DNA from: an uncultured Phascolarctobacterium sp.
GTDB taxonomy: Bacteria > Bacillota > Negativicutes > Acidaminococcales > Acidaminococcaceae
Length of the DNA: 6,293 bases
NCBI RefSeq assembly: GCF_937920985.1
Contig: NZ_CALDXR010000031.1
Coordinates: forward strand, 1-6,293
Reading direction: 5' to 3'
In this document: in pieces, positions 1 to 5,094 of the stretch
Position numbering within the stretch: the first letter of the stretch is position 1
How the letters are laid out: every line of letters starts with the position of its first letter
The notes under the pieces: model-generated
Databases searched by the model: none
Told to the model about the DNA's origin: nothing
The model's input: only the letters and a program-made list of their open reading frames with translations
Program-made: the position numbers and the translations under genes

Positions 1-92
1 ACACGGAAATCTACGCTTGGGGAGAGCGTGTAAGACATATAGGCCACGGCCTATATGCAGTGCTCATGGAACCAAGAATCCCCTGCCTTTAG
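1..92 (+). CDS. tnpB: TnpB (IS200/IS605 family) C-terminal end, partial
   Basis: The first 92 bases encode the last ~29 residues of a TnpB-type RNA-guided nuclease and stop at TAG (90-92). The frame (codons from ACG at 3-5) reads TEIYAWGERVRH, then about 12 variable residues, then EPRIPCL and the stop. That start and finish are typical of the C-terminal tail of IS605-family TnpB proteins. TnpB cleaves DNA with a guide RNA made from the element's own 3' end. The catalytic RuvC part lies upstream of the window, so whether this copy is intact cannot be judged. It shares its 3' end with a clearly broken copy at 4736-5011 but, unlike that copy, keeps GAA at codon 69-71 and so reads through to the normal stop. 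Identification of the family is confident; intactness is unknown. Confidence 0.8.
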   Translation, partial: TEIYAWGERVRHIGHGLYAVLMEPRIPCL

Positions 93-108
93 GCATGGGG
101 AGTGTCAA
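1..108 (+). repeat. 108-bp direct repeat, copy 1 (IS605-type right end)
   Basis: This segment recurs in the same orientation at 4920-5027 with only two differences: G/A at position 6 and G/T at position 69. Similarity stops at ...GTGTCAA (ending at 108), after which the two loci are unrelated, so 108 marks the right end of the mobile element. The left limit is cut off by the window, so the true repeat may be longer. Confidence 0.9.
1..108 (+). ncRNA. Candidate omega-RNA scaffold, copy 1
   Basis: In IS200/IS605 elements the tnpB 3' end and right end are transcribed as an omega-RNA, and the bases just past the element act as guide. This segment can form three consecutive hairpins: ACGCT/AGCGT (13-17 with 25-29); a perfect 10-bp arm CATATAGGCC/GGCCTATATG (36-45 with 48-57); and a terminal one with CCCC+TGCC pairing GGCA+GGGG (80-87 with 92-95 and 97-100, one bulged T, loop TTTA). 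The guide would begin at 109 (ATGGCGGTGCGAATGAAACT). The structures are seen; transcription and function are inferred. Confidence 0.45.
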
Positions 109-326
109 ATGGCGGTGCGAATGAAACTCGATTTGTACAGGATGTAGTAGGAGTAATGAAATGGGTGGATGGCGATGTTAATCTTCCTAAAACTATATCT
201 GATGCATATTTTAGTCCGATAAGACTGCTTGGTTTACAATCAAGGCAGTCAGCTGCTTACAAGGGAATTATGGCATTAATTTAAAAAAATCAGAGTAAAG
301 ATTTTATATCTGGTCAAGATATGGAT
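109..326 (+). pseudogene. C-terminal fragment of a probable DUF262-type (GmrSD-like) protein
   Basis: Directly after the insertion-element end, one frame (codons from 108) reads NGGANETRFVQDVVGVMKW..., then LLGLQSRQSAAYKGIMALI, a TAA stop at 282-284, and continues in the same frame as KNQSKDFISGQDMD before TGA at 327-329. The continuation past the TAA keeps the character of the family, so the TAA looks like a nonsense mutation and not the natural end. From memory the LQSRQSAAYKG and KDFISG stretches resemble the region just before the C-terminal HNH part of DUF262-containing proteins, a group that includes defence-type restriction factors. Both ends are missing: the N-terminus is cut at the insertion-element junction, and the reading is lost at about 326 where another fragment begins. 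A start at GTG 102 inside the element would give a 60-residue peptide, which I consider accidental. The family call is moderate to low in confidence; the broken state is well supported. Confidence 0.5.
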
Positions 327-697
327 TGAGCAATACTATCAGCCTTTTTGATATAAAATGGCAAGCGAAGGATAGGGAAAATAGCTATCACTTGTTTTTG
401 GCAGGCTTGCTCATCGGCAATGCTGAGTGGCTGGTGCGTTCTAATAGGGAAGCAGGAGATGGCTTTGCTGATATAATAGTAGAAACCGATGATCCTGATG
501 CCGGACTTGTTATTGAGCTGAAGAGCGTTAGCGGAATTACGGAGCTGGACAGCGCGTGCGTGAGAGCTTTGCAGCAGATACATGAGCGCCATTATGACGA
601 CTATTTGCGTGATGAGGGGCGCGAGGATATTTGGGTGTATGGCATTGCCTTTTATAAGAAAAGGTGCAGAGTTATGGCAGAGAGGGTAGAAGGATGA
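326..697 (+). pseudogene. PD-(D/E)XK nuclease domain fragment of an AAA-ATPase-like protein (PDDEXK_9 type)
   Basis: This open frame of 123 codons (TTG at 326, TGA at 695-697) matches the C-terminal nuclease domain found in AAA-ATPase-like proteins of gut anaerobes. Visible landmarks are the YHLFLAGLL helix (21-29), SNREAGDG (39-46) followed by the catalytic Asp (D49), the E64-x-K66 pair in IELK, the ALQQI helix (81-85) and the closing strand YGIAFYKKRC (105-114). Full-length members carry an N-terminal ATPase domain of several hundred residues, which is absent. Upstream lies a different gene fragment in another frame, and no Shine-Dalgarno sequence precedes the TTG. It is therefore most likely a 5'-truncated remnant, although its catalytic residues are intact. 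Its stop overlaps the start of the LysR gene (ATGA), which may be coincidence. These proteins have no settled function; roles in DNA processing or defence are only guesses. Confidence 0.7.
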
Positions 698-1575
698 ATA
701 TACAAGTTTACCAGTCTTTTTTAACTGTTGTACAGTGCCGCAGCTTTACGCAGGCGGCGAAGTATCTGAATTTTTCGCAGCCGACAATCAGCAATCATAT
801 AACTGCCCTGGAGGAGGAGTACGGCGTTATTCTTTTCACTAGAGATGGTAAGAACGTTTATCTGACACAGGCGGGCAAAAACTTTGTGCCGATAGCGCAG
901 CAGCTGCTGAACGACTATCAGATGAGCCAGGAGTCTATGCGCCAGTTTCAAAAAAACAAGTATAGCTTGAAGATTGGCGTTTCTACGCAGGCTATCAACA
1001 TCTATATGCTACCGGTGCTTTTGCAGATTAAAAAGGAATTCCCGGAGCTGGATATAGAGGTCAACCGTTGTATGACTGTCGAATCAACACTAGAAGATGC
1101 TTTTGTGAAGAAGCTTTACGACTTTGTCTTTGTGCATATTGACGTGCAGCCTCTATACACGAAGCGCGTACAGCTTTGGAACCAGCCAATGGTGTTTGTT
1201 ACATCTAGAGAGCTGTATGATGCTATGCAGCAGAATGATGACATTTACGAGTATCCGTTTATCGCTTATCCGGAAACCGAGGTATATTACAAGCATTTGA
1301 AGAGCAGGGTGGAATTTTCCCGCCTGAAGAACTTTTTAACCTTTAGCGATTCGGAATCAGTGCTGCACGCTGTGAAGCAAAATCTTGGCGTTGCTTTGAC
1401 GCCGAGGATTAAGGTGGAACGTGATTTGCTGGAAGGTAATTTGGTAGAGTTTCCGGCAAGCTATTCAGGGAATATGCCAATTTCTGTCTTGTATGATTAC
1501 GAATTTAATTTTACTTTGCCGAGCAAGCGCTTTTTGGAGTTGCTGCGTGCTTCCAGAGAACGAATAAGAGATTGA
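694..1575 (+). CDS. LysR-family transcriptional regulator
   Basis: This 293-residue protein has the length and layout of a LysR-type regulator. The N-terminal winged helix-turn-helix covers about residues 1-60, with RSFTQAAKYLNFSQPTISNH as the HTH core, then the FTRDGKNVYLTQAG wing. A linker helix (about 65-90) leads to a periplasmic-binding-protein-like effector domain starting at LKIGVST. ATG at 694 is chosen because the family begins almost exactly at NIQVYQSFLTVVQ and because AGAGGG at 681-686 sits 7 bases upstream; a GTG at 664 would add ten unlikely residues. It overlaps the preceding nuclease fragment by 4 bases and is followed by its own terminator. The next operon, on the same strand, encodes an antiporter and isoaspartyl dipeptidase and is the likely target; paired palindromes in that promoter fit this. 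The effector is unknown; a beta-aspartyl dipeptide or aspartate is a guess. E. coli also places a LysR-type gene (yjiE) next to iadA. Confidence 0.93.
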   Translation: MNIQVYQSFLTVVQCRSFTQAAKYLNFSQPTISNHITALEEEYGVILFTRDGKNVYLTQAGKNFVPIAQQLLNDYQMSQESMRQFQKNKYSLKIGVSTQAINIYMLPVLLQIKKEFPELDIEVNRCMTVESTLEDAFVKKLYDFVFVHIDVQPLYTKRVQLWNQPMVFVTSRELYDAMQQNDDIYEYPFIAYPETEVYYKHLKSRVEFSRLKNFLTFSDSESVLHAVKQNLGVALTPRIKVERDLLEGNLVEFPASYSGNMPISVLYDYEFNFTLPSKRFLELLRASRERIRD

Positions 1576-1643
1576 TTAAGCATCATAAGAATATCTTATC
1601 GAAGTTTGGAGATTACACAAAGAAACTTATGGAAAAACATTTG

Positions 1644-1683
1644 AAGAGCATTGATGAAATTCAGGTCAATGTTCTTTTTTTTT
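1644..1683 (+). terminator. Intrinsic terminator after the LysR gene
   Basis: AAGAGCATTGA (1644-1654) pairs with TCAATGTTCTT (1666-1676), giving 11 bp with one G-U pair and an 11-base loop, followed by nine T (1675-1683). It separates the regulator transcript from the downstream operon, which therefore needs its own promoter. Confidence 0.85.
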
Positions 1684-1770
1684 GCAAAAAATAAAGAGAT
1701 AATAGGCAAATGTACTTTATATACAGGGTGAATTATGTATCTGACGAGGGGAATAGTGAATATTTTCCTT

Positions 1771-1780
1771 TTGTATACAA
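1771..1780. promoter_or_regulatory. Perfect palindrome, candidate LysR-type operator (upstream site)
   Basis: TTGTATACAA is a perfect 10-bp palindrome centred about 74 bases before the predicted transcription start of the antiporter operon. LysR-type regulators usually hold a recognition site near -65 and an activation site near -35. The same half-sites (TTGTA / ACAA) recur at 1814-1827. An ATAC/GTAT inverted pair at 1721-1740 is a possible further, weaker site. Assignment to the neighbouring LysR protein is inferred from position and symmetry. Confidence 0.45.
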
Positions 1781-1813
1781 GAAAAACTCTAATAAGTGTT
1801 TCTTTACTGAACT

Positions 1814-1827
1814 ATTGTAAAAACAAT
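1814..1827. promoter_or_regulatory. Inverted repeat over the -35 box, candidate LysR-type operator (activation site)
   Basis: ATTGTAAAAACAAT has 5-bp arms ATTGT/ACAAT and covers the predicted -35 element (1815-1820). Its half-sites echo the palindrome at 1771-1780, about 45 bp away centre to centre, near four helical turns, so one regulator could contact both from the same face. Function is inferred. Confidence 0.4.
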
Positions 1828-1843
1828 TAGATAGTGATAAAAT
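1815..1843 (+). promoter_or_regulatory. Predicted sigma-70-type promoter of the antiporter-iadA operon
   Basis: TTGTAA (1815-1820), a 17-base spacer and TAAAAT (1838-1843) give a plausible promoter with start near 1850, leaving a leader of about 58 bases before the ATG at 1908. The rest of the 332-base gap between genes (1576-1907) holds the LysR terminator and the palindromes. I see no gene or riboswitch in it. Confidence 0.6.
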
Positions 1844-1907
1844 TTTTTGTGGGTTGTGCAACGTAAATCAAAAGAACGGCTGTGAAGCTAGCAGAAAAGA
1901 GGTTATT

Positions 1908-3359
1908 ATGTCGAAGAATATGCAAAAAAATGAAGAAACAAAGGCTAGACGAATGCCTACCTTTGTGGAGTCGATTACTCCTATTATTGCGATGATGGTT
2001 ATTCTGACTGTGGGCAAGGGCTATTTGGGCTATGCAACAGAGCCGCTGTTGCTTTTGGTGGCTGCGATTGCTGCTATTATCGCTTTCCGCGTGGGCGTTA
2101 CCTGGGATGAGATGATGGACGAAATCTGTCAAAAGATTGCTAAGGGCATGCCGGCAATTCTGATTTTGACCTGTGTTGGTGCGCTTGTTGGCACCTGGAT
2201 GGCTGCAGGCACTATTCCTATGATGATTTATTATGGCGTGCAGATTGTCAGCCCGACATTTATGTTAGTGACGGCGTTCCTGATTACAGCAGTTGTCTCT
2301 ATTGTAACAGGCACTTCCTGGGGTTCTGTTGCTACGATGGGCGTAGCACTAATGGGCATTGCCAGCACGATTGGCGTAAGCCTGCCTGCTACAGCCGGTG
2401 CTGTTATCGCAGGCTCCTATTTTGGTGATAAAATTTCTCCGCTGTCTGATACAACGAACCTTGCACCTGTTGCAGCAGGTTCCAAGCTGTATGAGCACAT
2501 TGGTCATATGTTCTGGACGACCATTCCGGCAACAATTATTTCTTTGGTGGTTTATGCCTTCGTTGGCTTCCAGAATAGCGGCAGCAATGATGTTTCCTCA
2601 GAGGCTGTTAATACGATGTTAACTCAACTCGAGTCCATGTATAATTTTAATATTCTGCTGTTACTGCCGGTTATTTTGATTCTGGCAGGCTCTATTTTGA
2701 AAAAACCGACGTTGCCGGTAATGATGGGTTCCACCGTACTGGCTGGCATCGAAGCACTGCTGTTCCAGACCATCAGTCTGAAGGATTTGCTGCAGGCTAC
2801 TGTTAAAGGCTTCAAAATCACGATGATTGCTCATCCTGGTTTCGATCCGGCGACTGCTGTGCCGCAGATTGTGAAGCTGCTGAACCGTGGCGGTATGGCA
2901 GAGATTATGGGTACGACTCTGCTGGTATTCTGTGCGTTCTGCTTTGCCGGCATTATGAGTAAGGCTGGCTGTCTGGAGGTTGTGCTGCAAAAAATTCTGG
3001 GCTTTGCAAAATCTACTGGTGATTTGATTGCTTCCACTGTTGCGTCCTCCCTGACGATGGCTTTATGCACAGGTAACTCTTATCTGGCTATTCTGATTCC
3101 TGGCGAAATGTTCCGTGATGCTTATAAGGCAAGAGGTCTGGCGGCGAAGAACCTTTCGCGTACTCTGGAGGATGCCGGTACGGTGTTCGTACCGTTGATT
3201 CCTTGGTCTGCTGCCGGCGCTTATATGGCTGCTTGCACTGGCGTAGATACTTTGGAATATGCTCCGTGGGCTATTTTGTGCTACACTGGCTTTATAATTG
3301 CTATTTTCTACGGCTATACCGGCATTGGTATTACCAAGCTGGAGGATGAGAAGAAATAA
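1908..3359 (+). CDS. nhaC: NhaC-family Na+/H+ antiporter-type transporter
   Basis: This 483-residue integral membrane protein belongs to the NhaC antiporter family. Many hydrophobic spans alternate with short loops from about residue 22 to 472. Diagnostic stretches are GTSWG (135-139), SYFGDKISPLSDTTNLAP (170-187), the second-half TGNSYLAILIPGEMFRDAY (388-406) and LEDAGTVFVPLIPWSAAGAY (420-439). Both ends are charged and presumably cytoplasmic. ATG at 1908 is preferred because AAAAGAGG (1895-1902) precedes it by 5 bases; a longer reading from TTG 1854 would add 18 uncharacteristic residues upstream of the Shine-Dalgarno. The family includes true Na+/H+ antiporters, but also MleN, which exchanges malate for lactate together with H+ and Na+, so the substrate cannot be read from the sequence. 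The gene is first in an operon with isoaspartyl dipeptidase 45 bases downstream, which suggests uptake of beta-aspartyl dipeptides or export of a product such as an amino acid, coupled to Na+ or H+. That substrate is inference; the family call is firm. Confidence 0.92.
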   Translation: MSKNMQKNEETKARRMPTFVESITPIIAMMVILTVGKGYLGYATEPLLLLVAAIAAIIAFRVGVTWDEMMDEICQKIAKGMPAILILTCVGALVGTWMAAGTIPMMIYYGVQIVSPTFMLVTAFLITAVVSIVTGTSWGSVATMGVALMGIASTIGVSLPATAGAVIAGSYFGDKISPLSDTTNLAPVAAGSKLYEHIGHMFWTTIPATIISLVVYAFVGFQNSGSNDVSSEAVNTMLTQLESMYNFNILLLLPVILILAGSILKKPTLPVMMGSTVLAGIEALLFQTISLKDLLQATVKGFKITMIAHPGFDPATAVPQIVKLLNRGGMAEIMGTTLLVFCAFCFAGIMSKAGCLEVVLQKILGFAKSTGDLIASTVASSLTMALCTGNSYLAILIPGEMFRDAYKARGLAAKNLSRTLEDAGTVFVPLIPWSAAGAYMAACTGVDTLEYAPWAILCYTGFIIAIFYGYTGIGITKLEDEKK

Positions 3360-3404
3360 GCCGTCGAGCTAAAATAACGTTTTGTGAAAGGTAAAGGGAA
3401 GAAT

Positions 3405-4565
3405 TTGATTAAGCTGATAAAAAATGCAGAGGTTTTTGCGCCTAAGTATTTAGGTAAAAAAGATGTTTTGGTTATTGCCGATAAGATTGTACGTATTGAG
3501 GATCATATCGATGGCTATGACAATGTGCCAGAGGTAGAGACTTTTGATTTTAGCGGCAAAAAGCTGTTGCCCGGTTATATTGACATCCACATGCATATCA
3601 CCGGTGGCGGTGGCGAGCAAGGGCCTGCTTCTCGCGTTCCGGAGGCAATGCTCAGCCAGATTACTAGCTGCGGTATTACGACTGTAGTTGGTCTTTTGGG
3701 TACAGATGGCATCACTAGAAGCGTAGAGAATCTGGTAGCTAAGGCACGCGCTTTGACGGAGGAGGGCATTACGGCGTACTGCCTGACCGGCGCGTATGGC
3801 ATTCCTTCTACTACTATTACCGGCTCTGTGGAAAAGGACATTATGATGGTGCCGCCGATTATTGGCACGAAGATTGCTGTTTCTGATCATCGCAGCTCTA
3901 ATCCGCAGGGACCTGAGCTGATTGCAGTCGCTTCTGCCACTCGTCGTGGCGGTCTGCTGGCAAATGTTGCCGGTCTGGTAACGATGCATATGGGTTCCGG
4001 CGTGGGCAAGCTTGATCCCTTGTTCTACGCACTGGATCATTCCGATATTCCTGCAAAAAATTTCCTGCCTACGCATATGCTGCGCACGCAGGAGCTTATG
4101 GAGGAAGGCGTTAAGCTGGTACGCCGTGGCGGTTATTTTGATATGACGGCTGGCAGTACTGATGAGGATATGGAAATTGGCGCAGAGAAAATTATGGAGC
4201 TTCTTAGCTGGGAAGGCATGAGCACTGAGCATCTGACGCTGAGCAGTGATGCGTTTGGCTCTCAGCCAAAATTTAATGAGCAGGGTGAGTGCATTGGCTT
4301 GACCTACTGTTCTCCGAAATATCTGCATCTGACGATCAAGAGCCTCGTGCACAGAGGTCTGCCTTTGGAAGAAGCAATTAAGCTTTTGACCTCCACTCCG
4401 GCAGAGCTGCTTGGCAAGGCTGGCGTTAAGGGCTGCGTAGCAGAGGGCGCTGATGCTGATTTGCTGGTATTAGATGAGAATCTTGATATTGACAGCCTGT
4501 TTGCTAAAGGTCAGACAGCAATCTTAAATAAAGAAATTACTCTCAAGGGCCGTTTTGAATATTAA
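3405..4565 (+). CDS. iadA: Isoaspartyl dipeptidase (beta-aspartyl dipeptidase)
   Basis: A zinc metallopeptidase of the amidohydrolase superfamily that hydrolyses dipeptides with a beta-linked (isoaspartyl) N-terminal Asp, releasing aspartate. From TTG 3405 it has 386 residues, close to the 390 of E. coli IadA. The binuclear metal site is complete: H62 and H64 (HMH before TGGGGEQGP), K156 (the lysine carboxylated in E. coli, in IGTKIAVSDHR), H195 (TMHMG), H224 (PTHM) and D282 (LSSDA). Substrate-site residues also match: E71 (GGGGE), Y131 (TGAYGIPS), R163 (SDHR) and R227. Start choice: TTG 3405 has AAAGGGAAG (3393-3401) just upstream and gives MIKLIKNAEVFAPKYLG, the usual family N-terminus. A GTG at 3384 would add seven residues but lacks a Shine-Dalgarno sequence. 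No promoter is visible in the gap to nhaC, so the two are probably co-transcribed. It may serve nutrition (beta-aspartyl dipeptides left from protein breakdown) or removal of damaged isoaspartyl peptides; the linked transporter favours nutrition. Confidence 0.93.
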   Translation: MIKLIKNAEVFAPKYLGKKDVLVIADKIVRIEDHIDGYDNVPEVETFDFSGKKLLPGYIDIHMHITGGGGEQGPASRVPEAMLSQITSCGITTVVGLLGTDGITRSVENLVAKARALTEEGITAYCLTGAYGIPSTTITGSVEKDIMMVPPIIGTKIAVSDHRSSNPQGPELIAVASATRRGGLLANVAGLVTMHMGSGVGKLDPLFYALDHSDIPAKNFLPTHMLRTQELMEEGVKLVRRGGYFDMTAGSTDEDMEIGAEKIMELLSWEGMSTEHLTLSSDAFGSQPKFNEQGECIGLTYCSPKYLHLTIKSLVHRGLPLEEAIKLLTSTPAELLGKAGVKGCVAEGADADLLVLDENLDIDSLFAKGQTAILNKEITLKGRFEY

Positions 4566-4600
4566 TATTACTATAACTAAATAGCCCCTACAAAATTTAA

Positions 4601-4648
4601 GGATTCCGCAGTTCACCTTATGCAGGTGGTCCGGCGGAATCCATTTTT
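4601..4648 (+). terminator. Intrinsic terminator after iadA (first)
   Basis: GGATTCCGC (4601-4609) pairs perfectly with GCGGAATCC (4634-4642), with an inner CACC/GGTG helix (4614-4617 with 4625-4628), followed by ATTTTTA. The T-run is short, so it may be leaky; a second hairpin follows. Confidence 0.8.
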
Positions 4649-4684
4649 ATTGCTTATTTTGCCGGATTTTAGCAGTTTTTTGCT

Positions 4685-4733
4685 GCGCCCTACCCAAATT
4701 TACGTGTTTGAGTGGGGTGCTTTTAATTTTTTT
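4685..4733 (+). terminator. Second terminator-like hairpin
   Basis: GCGCCCTACCCAAA (4685-4698) pairs with TTTGAGTGGGGTGC (4707-4720) over 14 positions, with two G-U pairs and one C-A mismatch and an 8-base loop. It is followed by TTTTAATTTTTTT (4721-4733). It lies just before the first recognisable tnpB codons, so it is either a backup terminator of the iadA operon or derived from the insertion element; the T-tract favours termination on the + strand. Confidence 0.7.
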
Positions 4734-4735
4734 AC

Positions 4736-5011
4736 GCTAGAATATAGCCAAGAGATGAGCTGGTTGGGACGCAGCCGGTTGGAAGTGGAGGGATAGATGT
4801 GAAAAAGAAATAGTGCAATACACAGCATGACAGGGATGTAAACGCCGCTAGGAATATTCTGAGCAAAGCCTTAGAAATGCAGAAATCAGCATAAGCTAAA
4901 GAATAAAATACCGTGGGACACACGAAAATCTACGCTTGGGGAGAGCGTGTAAGACATATAGGCCACGGCCTATATGCAGTGCTCATGTAACCAAGAATCC
5001 CCTGCCTTTAG
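4736..5011 (+). pseudogene. tnpB: Decayed tnpB (IS200/IS605 family) 3' remnant
   Basis: One frame carries clear TnpB remains: CNTQHDRDVNAARNIL (4814-4861, the RuvC-III region with its conserved Asp), SKALEMQKSA, then NTVGHTKIYAWGERVRH (from 4907) and PRIPCL with TAG at 5009-5011. The frame is interrupted by stops at 4745, 4811, 4892, 4904 and 4988. The last of these turns the GAA of the left copy into TAA. The Cys pairs of the zinc ribbon expected just before HDRDVNAA are largely gone, and everything N-terminal (most of the nuclease) is missing; no similarity is recognisable before about 4736. It can no longer make a working protein, yet its last 108 bases are almost identical to the copy at the left edge of the window. 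It lies between the iadA operon terminators and the mdh promoter. Confidence 0.88.
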
Positions 5012-5027
5012 GCATGGGGAGTGTCAA
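4920..5027 (+). repeat. 108-bp direct repeat, copy 2 (IS605-type right end)
   Basis: Identical to 1-108 at 106 of 108 positions and in the same orientation; the element ends at ...GTGTCAA (5027). The two copies bracket 4.8 kb carrying the LysR, NhaC and IadA genes. No target duplication is expected for this family, and none is visible. Confidence 0.92.
4920..5027 (+). ncRNA. Candidate omega-RNA scaffold, copy 2 (no intact tnpB in cis)
   Basis: This copy keeps all three potential hairpins of the left copy: 4932-4948, the perfect CATATAGGCC/GGCCTATATG arm at 4955-4976, and the CCCCTGCC-TTTA-GGCATGGGG end hairpin at 4999-5019. Both differences from copy 1 lie outside the paired positions. Its guide would be the bases from 5028 (TATAAATTAATTCCAAAATT), just upstream of the mdh promoter. 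Without a functional cis nuclease it could only work with a TnpB encoded elsewhere. Expression is unproven. Confidence 0.4.
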
Positions 5028-5050
5028 TATAAATTAATTCCAAAATTTGC

Positions 5051-5079
5051 TATACAAGTGCATTAATATTTGTTATAAT
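5051..5079 (+). promoter_or_regulatory. Predicted mdh promoter (extended -10)
   Basis: TATAAT at 5074-5079 is a perfect -10 box preceded by TG (5071-5072), making an extended -10. TATACA at 5051-5056 matches the -35 consensus at four of six bases with a 17-base spacer. Predicted start is near 5086. The -35 begins 23 bases after the end of the tnpB element, so the promoter lies in host DNA and not in the element. Confidence 0.8.
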
Positions 5080-5094
5080 ATCATTAGTTAAAGG

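Noticed and set aside
36..57. Perfect inverted repeat CATATAGGCC/GGCCTATATG as a protein operator
   Set aside because: It lies within the tnpB 3' coding end and recurs in both element copies, so an RNA hairpin of the omega-RNA scaffold explains it better.
102..284. 60-residue protein starting at GTG 102 inside the element end
   Set aside because: The GTG belongs to the insertion-element terminus, and family-like sequence continues past the TAA, so this is part of a broken gene and not a small protein.
1629..1694. 21-codon reading frame through the LysR terminator
   Set aside because: It reads across the hairpin and T-run, has no Shine-Dalgarno sequence, and its sequence is explained by the terminator.
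1735..1830. 31-codon reading frame in the nhaC upstream region (ATG 1735, TAG 1828-1830)
   Set aside because: The Shine-Dalgarno is weak (AGGGTGA), there is no recognisable leader-peptide pattern, and it ends before the predicted -10 box, so it would not be on the operon mRNA.
3450..4352. 300-codon open frame on the minus strand inside iadA
   Set aside because: It is fully antisense to a gene with an intact metal site, and its translation is rich in Arg, His, Gln and Ala, typical of a shadow frame; no motif is recognisable.
4566..4735. Riboswitch or small RNA gene in the iadA-to-remnant gap
   Set aside because: The only structures seen are the two terminator hairpins; there is no promoter and no known riboswitch pattern.
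4732..4923. 63-codon open frame on the minus strand over the tnpB remnant
   Set aside because: It lies antisense to clear TnpB motifs (HDRDVNAARNIL) and has no recognisable protein features; it is open only because the remnant has stops on the other strand.
1..5027. CRISPR-like array from the two 108-bp repeats
   Set aside because: Only two copies 4.8 kb apart, too long for CRISPR repeats, and they encode the TnpB C-terminus.
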